DNA from: Bacteroidales bacterium SW299 | Lineage (GTDB): Bacteria > Bacteroidota > Bacteroidia > Bacteroidales > Bacteroidaceae | NCBI GenBank assembly: GCA_019550975.1 | Contig: SDWH01000001.1 | Span: forward strand, 1-64,000 | Direction: 5' to 3' | DNA: 64,000 bases | Part shown: piece by piece, positions 57,243 through 64,000 of the stretch | How positions within the stretch are numbered: position 1 is the stretch's first letter | Layout of the letters: each line of letters starts with the position of its first letter | Notes under the pieces: model-generated | Told to the model about the DNA's origin: nothing | The model's input: only the letters and a program-made list of their open reading frames with translations | The model's database searches: none | Position numbers and translations under genes: made by a program

Positions 57243-58733
57243 ATGACAATAGAAGAACTTTTGGCAAAGAGTGAGAACGAACTGACAGGCGTTATTAACG
57301 AGTTGAGGAACGGACGGAACACACCCGAACCGGACTCCATTAACTATGCCATGCAGTATGACCCGAAGACGCACGACATTAATGACCAGTCAAAACGACC
57401 GGACAAACTTGTAGTGATTGACAAGGACAGCGACGAATACGGCGAAGTCAAAAACATAAACCCGAACGTGGAGCTTACCACCGAACAAGGTTTTAGGATT
57501 GAACGGGTAGCCCGTATAGCGTTGGCAATTCAAAAGCTGATAGTAAAACGCGCCGTAGCCTTCACGTTTGGAAACCCGGTTACATATAACGCCAACCCGG
57601 ACGGAGAAGAAGAAAAGGCACTTTTGCAGGCATTAAACCGGGTATTTTATGACGTGAAAGAAAAGACCCTAAACCGCCGTGTAGCACGTAGTTTGTTCAG
57701 CACAACGGAAGTAGCCGAACTTTGGTATCCGGTAGAAACAGAACCGCACGAACTTTACGGTTTCAAGAAAAACATCAAGTTCAAAGTAGCCATATTCAGC
57801 CCGATGTTTGGCGATAGGCTTTACCCGTACTTTGACGAATCGCGCGACCTTGTAGCCTTTTCGCGTGAGTTCACACGCAAAGACCGTGACCTCATTACGC
57901 GAACCTACTTTGAAACATACACAAAGGATAAGCACTACTTATGGAGTTGCGAGGGTTTGGAAACGGCAACGAGCGGCACAAATTGGCAGTTGGTGGAGGG
58001 TTATCCGAAAGACATCACAATAGGGAAAATTCCCGTCATATACGCAAGCCAGCCGCAAGTAGAATGGGAAGACGTGCAAAGCCTTATAGACCGGTTGGAA
58101 AAGTTGCTATCCAACTTCGCGGACACAAACGACTACCACGCAAGCCCGAAAATCTTTGTTCGAGGGACGATAAAAGGATTTTGCCGGAAAGGGGAAGCTG
58201 GCGGCATCATTGAAGGCGAAGACGGAGCGGAAGCGCAATACCTATCATGGGCGAACGCACCCGAAAGCGTAAAGTTAGAGATAGACACGCTTCTAAGAAT
58301 GATTTACACGATTACGCAAACGCCCGATATTTCATTTGATACCGTGAAAGGATTAGGAGCGATAAGCGGCGTAGCGTTGCAGCTTCTTTTCATGGACGCT
58401 CATTTGAAAGTGCAGGACAAAAACGAGATTTTCTCCGAATACTTGCAACGGCGCGTAAACGTGCTTAAAGCATATATGGCAGAAGCTAACATAAATTGGC
58501 GTACAGCCGCAAGCCATTTAATCGTAGAGCCGGAAATAACGCCTTACATAATTGAGGACGAACTAAGCAAGATAAATATCCTGCAAGCGGCTAACGGGCA
58601 AAAACAGATAGCAAGCCGGAAAGCCACTATACGGAGATTGGGCTGGGCGGACAACGCCGACGAAGAAGAAGCCGCAATCGAAGCGGAAGAAACGCGCGAG
58701 CGGTCATATTACCAAGGTGAACCGACTTTATAG
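57243..58733 (+). CDS. Phage portal protein (SPP1 gp6-like)
   Basis: A 496-residue portal protein. Portal-type signatures include a conserved N-terminal segment (ERVARIALAIQKLIVKRAVA), LIDRLEKLLSNFADTNDYHA, and ISFDTVKGLGAISGVALQLL near residue 370. Twelve copies form the ring through which DNA enters the head. It starts 16 bp after the terminase and is followed by a gap that holds a regulatory motif. Confidence 0.85.
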   Translation: MTIEELLAKSENELTGVINELRNGRNTPEPDSINYAMQYDPKTHDINDQSKRPDKLVVIDKDSDEYGEVKNINPNVELTTEQGFRIERVARIALAIQKLIVKRAVAFTFGNPVTYNANPDGEEEKALLQALNRVFYDVKEKTLNRRVARSLFSTTEVAELWYPVETEPHELYGFKKNIKFKVAIFSPMFGDRLYPYFDESRDLVAFSREFTRKDRDLITRTYFETYTKDKHYLWSCEGLETATSGTNWQLVEGYPKDITIGKIPVIYASQPQVEWEDVQSLIDRLEKLLSNFADTNDYHASPKIFVRGTIKGFCRKGEAGGIIEGEDGAEAQYLSWANAPESVKLEIDTLLRMIYTITQTPDISFDTVKGLGAISGVALQLLFMDAHLKVQDKNEIFSEYLQRRVNVLKAYMAEANINWRTAASHLIVEPEITPYIIEDELSKINILQAANGQKQIASRKATIRRLGWADNADEEEAAIEAEETRERSYYQGEPTL

Positions 58734-58740
58734 TCATAAA

Positions 58741-58757
58741 CGTATCAATATAATACA
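58741..58757. promoter_or_regulatory. CGTAT-N7-ATACA motif, copy 3
   Basis: CGTATCAATATAATACA, identical to the copy at 39391-39407 except the last base. It lies in the 120-bp gap between the portal and minor head genes. No good TAnnTTTG box follows. Confidence 0.5.
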
Positions 58758-58853
58758 AATTAGGCGTTTTGGGAGCGTTTTAACTACTGATGTGAGTAAA
58801 TATACCACAAGGGAATAAGACGCGCCTAAACGCCAAATCTTAGAAAAATAACT

Positions 58854-61172
58854 ATGCCCGACAAAGAAAACAGCATAATAGCGCAGCTTCGAGGATTTGA
58901 CGCGGAACATTACGCGGCAACGGAACGTTACGCCCGGCAGATTGAACGGCTATACAATACGGCTTGCGATGAGTTTGCGCGTATTGGCGCAGGAATGGAA
59001 GAAACGGAAGCCGCGTTTTCATTCGATAAGCTGCCGAAGACAAAGAAACAAGCGCAAGGGATATTAACCCGGCTTGTCGGTAAAATGGAAGCCGTCATTA
59101 CGACCGGGACAAAAGCCGAATGGTTGGCAGCTTGCAAAAAGAATGACGCTTTTATAGCCGCAATACTACGCACAGCCAAACTGACCAAAGAAGAAGTAGA
59201 GCAATACCAAAGCCGAAACCTCGAAGCACTTAGCACGTTCCAACGCCGTAAGGTTGAGGGATTGGGATTAAGCGAGAGGGTATGGAAGTACGCCGGAGAA
59301 TTGAAAGACGCTATGGAATTGGGCATAGACGTAGCGTTAGGGGAAGGCAAGAGCGCACAGGAATTAAGCCGGGATTTGCGCAGCTACCTCCAAGAACCGC
59401 ACAGACTTTATAGGCGTGTGCGCGACAAAGGCGGAAACTTGCGTTTGAGCAAGGCGGCTAAGCTATACCATCCCGGACAAGGCGTTTACCGTTCTTCGGC
59501 AAAGAACGCGCAGAGGTTGGCACGGACGGAGGTAAACATGGCATACCGGGAAAGCGAGTTTTTAAGATGGCAGAAGTTGGACTTTGTTGTAGGCTTGCGC
59601 GTCATGCTGAGCAACAACCACACAACGACAAACAGCAAAGGGGAAAAAATTCCGCTTGTAGATATTTGCGACGAACTATGGGGGGATTACCCTAAGACGT
59701 TCAAGTTTACAGGTTGGCATCCGCAATGCCGTTGCTTTGTTGTGCCTATTTTGTCGGACTACGACGAATATAACCAAGACAGGGCGAACAGGCTTAAAGC
59801 GATTGTTAGGAAAGCGCATTATGAAAGTTTGCCATCACGCCGTACCATTACGGACGTACCGGCTAAGTTCCGGGAATACATAGACAGTATTAAGGAACGA
59901 GCTAAGGGCTGGAAGTCTATGCCCTACTACATTCGGGATAATTTCAAAGGTGGTAAGATAGAAGGCGGACTAAACGCAAACATACCGACAAAGACGATGA
60001 ACAACGTAAAACCGTGTACGGAATTTGACAGGGAAATAAACTACCTCAAACGTTGGGCATACGCTTTGGGCGGCGATATGTCAAACATTGACGCGCTTAG
60101 AACCGCAGGAAACCGGGAAGCATTGGAAGCCGAAATAGAAAAGGTTAGAGATGTCATGGACGGCAATTTAGACAAATGGCACGATGCGCAGAACGAACTA
60201 AGCCGAGTTATTACGGTAAGCCTAAAAGGGTATTCGGATATACAGAACGAGTTCTCAAAGATTTTGCAGGACAACGCATCTTCAACAAAAAGGTACTACG
60301 GCGATTGTATTAGCCGCTTGAAACAGGCGGTAAAAGACGCTTTGGCTAAGCTGGCAAAGGCGAAGGAGGAAGAAGCCAAAAGCGGAGATAAGCCACATAA
60401 GGCACTACTTAAAGATTACACTACCGAAGCACAGGTAGATAAGACTTTCAAGGAGATAAACGACGGGCTTACCGAAAAATGGTTTGAGAACGGCGACCTT
60501 AAATTAGGCGTAGAAACGCATAAGGGTAATAACGGCTCTACGTGGATGGACGGCAGAACCTACCTAACAACGGATAGGCTTGCACGGGTTAAATCAGCAT
60601 TAGGAAAAATCGGGCAAGGAAAATCGGCAGAGATTACAGAACTTGAAGCCGACGCGATGGCTACATTTTGGCACGAGATTACACACAACAGGAACAAACG
60701 AGGAAATATGTATTTAACAGATACGCAAAGGGCTTTCATGGAATTAGCCAACGAGTTTGTATCGCGTAAGTCTTTGCCGGAGTTCTACCGGGTATTGGGG
60801 TGCAAAGAAACGCCGCAACCACAATTCATAAGCAACCGCAATTCAACAGGCTATAACGACATGGTTAATAACTACGATTTGGTAATTAGGGAACTGGGAC
60901 TTAACGCAGATAAGGCATTGGCGACCGTTAGGAAGAATTTGTTTAACGAGGTTTACTCTGATCAAGCAACCGGGCTAAAACAAGGTCTTTTAAGTGGTGG
61001 ACTTAAACGGTTGGATGGAAAGAAAATAAAGGCTTCGGAACTAAACAGCCTATTAAAAGCAATAAGGACAACGAAGGGAAGGGTTTATATGAACATAAAC
61101 GGAGAATGGGTAAAGGAAAGCCGGGAAGAACAAATGATTAAATGGTTAAAGAAAAACGGATATTTGGCATAA
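58854..61172 (+). CDS. Phage minor head protein (gpF-like) fused to an HEITH metallopeptidase-like domain
   Basis: A 772-residue protein. The first 320 residues are a SPP1/Mu gpF-type minor head domain, with RLARTEVNMAYRESEFLRWQ and TGWHPQCRCFVVPI. The middle is helical/coiled. The C-terminal 250 residues contain ADAMATFWHEITHNRNKRGN with HExxH near residue 607, a zincin signature, and GYNDMVNNYDLVIRELGLNA nearby. Fusion of enzymatic domains to minor head proteins is known. The zincin could cut an ejection or host protein (inference). Confidence 0.75.
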   Translation: MPDKENSIIAQLRGFDAEHYAATERYARQIERLYNTACDEFARIGAGMEETEAAFSFDKLPKTKKQAQGILTRLVGKMEAVITTGTKAEWLAACKKNDAFIAAILRTAKLTKEEVEQYQSRNLEALSTFQRRKVEGLGLSERVWKYAGELKDAMELGIDVALGEGKSAQELSRDLRSYLQEPHRLYRRVRDKGGNLRLSKAAKLYHPGQGVYRSSAKNAQRLARTEVNMAYRESEFLRWQKLDFVVGLRVMLSNNHTTTNSKGEKIPLVDICDELWGDYPKTFKFTGWHPQCRCFVVPILSDYDEYNQDRANRLKAIVRKAHYESLPSRRTITDVPAKFREYIDSIKERAKGWKSMPYYIRDNFKGGKIEGGLNANIPTKTMNNVKPCTEFDREINYLKRWAYALGGDMSNIDALRTAGNREALEAEIEKVRDVMDGNLDKWHDAQNELSRVITVSLKGYSDIQNEFSKILQDNASSTKRYYGDCISRLKQAVKDALAKLAKAKEEEAKSGDKPHKALLKDYTTEAQVDKTFKEINDGLTEKWFENGDLKLGVETHKGNNGSTWMDGRTYLTTDRLARVKSALGKIGQGKSAEITELEADAMATFWHEITHNRNKRGNMYLTDTQRAFMELANEFVSRKSLPEFYRVLGCKETPQPQFISNRNSTGYNDMVNNYDLVIRELGLNADKALATVRKNLFNEVYSDQATGLKQGLLSGGLKRLDGKKIKASELNSLLKAIRTTKGRVYMNINGEWVKESREEQMIKWLKKNGYLA

Positions 61173-61173
61173 A

Positions 61174-61196
61174 GAAAGGGGTAATTTGCCCCTTTC
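61174..61196. terminator. Hairpin between convergent genes
   Basis: GAAAGGGG (61174-61181) pairs with CCCCTTTC (61189-61196), with a 7-nt loop. It lies between the plus-strand head gene and the minus-strand cassette and could terminate both. Confidence 0.6.
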
Positions 61197-61201
61197 CCGG
61201 T

Positions 61202-61468
61202 TTAGTCAATTATACACCCATCCTCTTGCGATTGGCTGTATTGTTCTTTCCAACATTCATACTCATACTTTTGTGCGGCGTTGTAAAGTTCATTGTCTTT
61301 GGTTTCAATAGCCAAACTTTGCAGCATTTGGGCATGAACTACCGGCGCACAGCCTTCTATGTATTCTTTGCTTTCCAACGGAGCGGAAAACCCGGTTACT
61401 TTGACAAGGATTTCGGCATCATTGCAGAAGTCAAAAACGGTTTTGCCTATCAAGTTTTTATAGTTCAT
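61202..61468 (-). CDS. Hypothetical protein 6 of the reversed cassette
   Basis: An 88-residue protein from the ATG at 61468 with a GGGAGGA Shine-Dalgarno upstream; the longer frame to 61543 runs into the next gene. It contains VFDFCNDAEILVKVTGFSAP and a Tyr/Glu-rich C-terminus. Last gene of the minus-strand block, overlapping the previous gene by 11 bp. Family not recognised. Confidence 0.55.
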   Translation of the reverse strand: MNYKNLIGKTVFDFCNDAEILVKVTGFSAPLESKEYIEGCAPVVHAQMLQSLAIETKDNELYNAAQKYEYECWKEQYSQSQEDGCIID

Positions 61469-61778
61469 AGTTCCTCCCTTTTGTATAACGGACATTGGAA
61501 TAATTGTTTTCCCGTTCAAGTTCAGCCGACGGAAGCGGAGCACCTTTGACGGGCGGATAGGTATCGGTTACATACTTATCAAGCATTGCCAACGCTTCAC
61601 GCCGTTTCTTTCCCTTTGAGCGTTCGGCACGAGAAAGAAGAATGCCTATAATTTCAACAGGCGAAGGTTTGGCAAACATATCTTTTACGGCTTCTTTTAG
61701 AGCCAAACGAGCGGCGAGAGTATAAGCTGAGTTATACGCCCTATTGCCTTTCCTTAATGCTTCGGTTACGTTATCCAT
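61458..61778 (-). CDS. Hypothetical protein 5 of the reversed cassette
   Basis: A 106-residue helical, basic protein (ARLALKEAVKDMFAKPSPVE, then SRAERSKGKKRREALAMLDK). Its start overlaps the previous stop by 1 bp (TAATG), so the genes are coupled. Family not recognised. Confidence 0.55.
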   Translation of the reverse strand: MDNVTEALRKGNRAYNSAYTLAARLALKEAVKDMFAKPSPVEIIGILLSRAERSKGKKRREALAMLDKYVTDTYPPVKGAPLPSAELERENNYSNVRYTKGRNYEL

Positions 61779-61999
61779 TATTGCGCTATTTTGGTTTCCA
61801 CTTCCACACGGGAAATGCGGGTTTCGACAAGCTGCCCGGTATTGGTGAAAATAGATTGAACTTCTACGTTACACTTAAAGACAACCGATGTTGAAAACAT
61901 TCCGGCAAATTCTTTCAGTTGGGCAACTAACTTTTGTTCTAATTCGGATTTCGTCTTAAAAAAGGCTTCTTCCGGCGTGATTTTATTTTCTTCTTCCAT
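61778..61999 (-). CDS. Hypothetical protein 4 of the reversed cassette
   Basis: A 73-residue protein from ATG 61999; the longer frame would use a TTG start at 62026. Acidic N-terminus (MEEENKITPEEAFFKTKSEL) and a beta-rich C-terminus (VVFKCNVEVQSIFTNTGQLV). Family not recognised. It is separated from the next upstream gene by a 200-bp gap. Confidence 0.5.
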   Translation of the reverse strand: MEEENKITPEEAFFKTKSELEQKLVAQLKEFAGMFSTSVVFKCNVEVQSIFTNTGQLVETRISRVEVETKIAQ

Positions 62000-62199
62000 A
62001 CGCTTTAATCTGTTGTTCAGCAACAAAAGTACGGATTACTACGGACAAAACAAAACCACGATTTTAAGCCAAAGCAAAAACATAGGGAATAGCATAGGCA
62101 AACGTAAACAAACAGTAACAGCGCAAGAGGTACGGGAATAACTAAATAGCCCCATTAGACACCAAAGGGAAATAGCAATAGCAAAAACTACTCAACGTA

Positions 62200-62457
62200 T
62201 TAAGATGATACTTTGCTTTCTGATTTGTGCTTTTCCTCCTGTTCATTGAGCCACTTTGTTTGCCGTTCAAGACCGGATAGCTTCAATTTATGTACAACAA
62301 GACGCGCCCGGATAATACCGGCATTGTTTACGGCTTCTTTATTACCCGATTGTTTTATTTTGCGTTGGCGATATGGTTTTGTTAGGAATGCGACCACAAG
62401 AGAAATAAAGAAAACGCCAAAGCACGCACCGGCGAAATAAAACAAATAGGCTTCCAT
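62200..62457 (-). CDS. Single-TM protein of the reversed cassette
   Basis: An 85-residue protein with one N-terminal transmembrane segment (LFYFAGACFGVFFISLVVAF) and a basic cytoplasmic tail rich in Lys/Arg. Its start overlaps the preceding lipoprotein stop by 1 bp. Topology resembles a spanin inner-membrane part only superficially; no family recognised. Confidence 0.55.
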   Translation of the reverse strand: MEAYLFYFAGACFGVFFISLVVAFLTKPYRQRKIKQSGNKEAVNNAGIIRARLVVHKLKLSGLERQTKWLNEQEEKHKSESKVSS

Positions 62458-62906
62458 TATTCCGGGTTTATTACTTCTACGATACTTTCAACTTCGACCC
62501 ATTGGTTATGGTCATTAGGGGATATAGTAAAAGTAGTGCTTAGTTTGCATTGACCGGGCTTTTGCGGCGTGTATTGGATTGTAAAAGGTTGCGTAGTGGA
62601 AACGCCTATACATTCATTGCCGACATAAGGAGTATCAAGGAAATAGGCTACTTCTTCGACAGAACCGTTTATCAGTTTCAGCGTTTCCGTATCAGCGTTA
62701 CAGAATGGCGAGAAGTTCACGGAATAAGTACGACCCACATAAATAGTATTCAGTTGCTCCGTACTGCCAACTTCGCTAAAATAGGCGGAAGCCCTTACGG
62801 TTGTGCTAACGTAATTTTGTTCTTCCGGCTCGTTTGTTTCAGAGGAACACCCGGACAACATTACCACCGACGCAGAAAGTAGCAAGAAATAAATTAGCTT
62901 CTTCAT
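62457..62906 (-). CDS. Lipoprotein of the reversed cassette
   Basis: A 149-residue lipoprotein. The signal ends at a lipobox (VVMLSGC) and is followed by SSETNEPEEQ, an acidic stretch after the cysteine similar to the surface-export signal of Bacteroidales lipoproteins. The mature part is beta-rich (FTIQYTPQKPGQCKLSTTFT). A prophage-encoded surface lipoprotein could change host surface or block superinfection (inference). It overlaps both neighbours by 1-4 bp. Confidence 0.65.
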   Translation of the reverse strand: MKKLIYFLLLSASVVMLSGCSSETNEPEEQNYVSTTVRASAYFSEVGSTEQLNTIYVGRTYSVNFSPFCNADTETLKLINGSVEEVAYFLDTPYVGNECIGVSTTQPFTIQYTPQKPGQCKLSTTFTISPNDHNQWVEVESIVEVINPE

Positions 62907-63250
62907 CGATTTTTGATACCTTTGTACCCACCGCCCGAAGTAAGTGTTATTTTAACCGCATAGAAAAAGCGCGGACTATATAGGTTTAAGTATTTGAGGC
63001 ATCGCCAAACGCCTAACGAAAATAAACCGTATAGCCGCGCTTTGCCTGTATATCGGATAAGGATATACGACATCAGCGCGTAGTAGGTTCTCTTTTCGTT
63101 ATTTGTTAATTTGGCGATTTTCAAATACAAAAGACCTAACGCTTTCCCTTCATTGCCGGATTTCTCCCCAGCAACGGCACAAAGATATGAATTTATTAGC
63201 ATAACGCAAACGAAAAGCGTACAAATAGCCAATACAACAAGCAAATACAA
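62903..63250 (-). CDS. Membrane protein, first gene of the reversed cassette
   Basis: A 115-residue protein with an N-terminal transmembrane segment (LVVLAICTLFVCVMLINSYL) and one or two further hydrophobic stretches around residues 70-100. Family not recognised. It overlaps the lipoprotein gene by 4 bp. Its promoter would lie in the 63251-63363 gap that also carries the plus-strand regulatory element. Confidence 0.55.
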   Translation of the reverse strand: MYLLVVLAICTLFVCVMLINSYLCAVAGEKSGNEGKALGLLYLKIAKLTNNEKRTYYALMSYILIRYTGKARLYGLFSLGVWRCLKYLNLYSPRFFYAVKITLTSGGGYKGIKNR

Positions 63251-63280
63251 GCAGAAACAACCTAAAACTATTTGGAAGTA

Positions 63281-63339
63281 TTGGCGAAGTGTTTAAGCAT
63301 CCCACCTATATAAGTATTACTTTAATACGACTATTTTTG
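63281..63339 (+). promoter_or_regulatory. Composite phage promoter/operator, second copy
   Basis: TTGGCGAAGTGTTT at 63281-63294, identical to 52453-52466, then AGTATTACTTTAATACG at 63313-63329, and TATTTTTG (TAnnTTTG) at 63332-63339. It lies just before the gene at 63365. Confidence 0.55.
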
Positions 63340-63364
63340 CAGAAAGTTAAAGCAAGAATAGTTT

Positions 63365-64000
63365 ATGAACGAATTACAGGAAAGAATTTTAGCACTACTT
63401 GTAGCAAAGTTCCAAGGCGTGCGCAAAGACGGGTTACAACATTTGGCAGCCGCTATCGGCTTACAAGTAACGACCGAAGAAGAAGCTAATCAAGTCGTAG
63501 ATAAACTTACCGCCGACAAGGTTAGCGCATTTGTAACGGAGTGGCGGCGTACCGCCGACGCGGAGATTAGCAAGGCTAACCAAACCTACGAAAACAGCCT
63601 TAAAGAAAAGTATGATTTCGTGGAGAAAGGAAAGCAGACACCTCCGACCGGACAGCCGACACCACCCGAAGGAGCAGGCGGAGCGGTGACGCTTGAAGCG
63701 ATTAGCAAACTTATCGAAGACAAGTTAAAGGGCGTACAAGACAGTATTACCACACTTAACGCCGATAAGGTGGCAGACTCGCGACGTAAACTATTTGTAG
63801 CCAAGTTGGACGAAGCCAAGGTAGAGGGAAGACAACGGGAAATGATGTTGCGCAACTTCGACCGTATCAACACCTTTGCCAACGACGAAGATTTCAACAG
63901 CTACCTAACCGAAGCGCAAGGCGACATCGCAGCTTTGCAGCAGGAACGCGCAGACCAAGGACTGCAAGGACACGAAAAACCCATATTTGGAGCCGTGAAC
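63365..64000 (+). CDS. Probable capsid scaffold-type protein (runs off window)
   Basis: An open frame of 212 codons from ATG 63365 continues to the last base. The sequence is helix-rich and charged with a proline-rich linker (GKQTPPTGQPTPPEGAGGAV) and coiled regions (ISKLIEDKLKGVQDSITTLN). Position after the minor head gene and composition fit a scaffold or head protein in the capsid module. The C-terminus is outside the window. Confidence 0.5.
   Translation, partial: MNELQERILALLVAKFQGVRKDGLQHLAAAIGLQVTTEEEANQVVDKLTADKVSAFVTEWRRTADAEISKANQTYENSLKEKYDFVEKGKQTPPTGQPTPPEGAGGAVTLEAISKLIEDKLKGVQDSITTLNADKVADSRRKLFVAKLDEAKVEGRQREMMLRNFDRINTFANDEDFNSYLTEAQGDIAALQQERADQGLQGHEKPIFGAVN

Noticed and set aside
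62196-62211. Fifth CGTAT-N7-ATAC motif
   Set aside because: It matches only partly and overlaps the end of a minus-strand gene rather than a promoter region.

Overview
The window is Bacteroidales DNA (Bacteroides, Phocaeicola or Parabacteroides type). The transfer genes are the Bacteroidales TraE-TraQ set, the regulators include RteC, and the clear promoters have the TTTG / TAnnTTTG boxes of this phylum. Two integrated mobile elements lie side by side: an integrative conjugative element (ICE, about 155-35923) and the left part of a temperate phage (from about 35924/36070 past the window end).

ICE, left to right. The left end has a 13-bp core and arm-like repeats that recur at the right end. 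Next come a TetR regulator with a large palindromic operator, a XerD/IntI-like tyrosine recombinase, and an integron-like array of AT-rich cassettes. These encode a PoNi-type immunity protein, a membrane protein, a TPR-like protein, a secreted ankyrin protein and another membrane protein. They are separated by related hairpin repeats. This layout matches the recombinase-associated acquired interbacterial defence (rAID) clusters known from Bacteroidales. An AraC regulator, RteC, two excisionase-like HTH proteins and a primase/helicase follow; they probably control excision and replication. A RibD/DHFR-like gene with a structured leader, topoisomerase III, a DUF3945-type protein and an AlbA_2-type cargo gene lie before the minus-strand mobC-mobB-mobA genes. 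The oriT/parA intergenic region precedes a plus-strand ParA-DUF3408-TraD-E-F-G-H-I-J-K-L-M-N-O-Q operon. It ends at a strong terminator, followed by minus-strand accessory genes (DUF3873, ArdA) and an IntDOT-like integrase.

Prophage. A minus-strand integrase/repressor module faces a plus-strand early region. That region holds small regulators, an SbcC-like ATPase, a possible annealing protein, an MBL hydrolase, a replisome organiser, a DnaC-like loader, a DUF4406/DnaA-IV-like fusion, a PAPS-reductase-family protein, SSB and a VRR-NUC nuclease. The packaging/head region follows: ParB-methyltransferase, DUF5681, TerL, portal, and a minor head protein fused to an HEITH metallopeptidase-like domain. 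A six-gene minus-strand cassette with a lipoprotein and membrane proteins interrupts this region before a scaffold-like protein that runs off the window.

Most notable signals: (1) the integron-like immunity cassette array; (2) a tandem 16-bp motif with 20-bp period found at three ICE sites, plausibly the target of the ParA/ribbon-helix-helix pair; (3) a leader RNA with mutually exclusive stems before the RibD-like gene; (4) a CGTAT-N7-ATACG motif at four phage intergenic regions; (5) a compact three-way-junction RNA-like structure in the phage; (6) the reversed accessory cassette inside the phage head operon. All are from reading the sequence by eye; no searches or folding programs were run.
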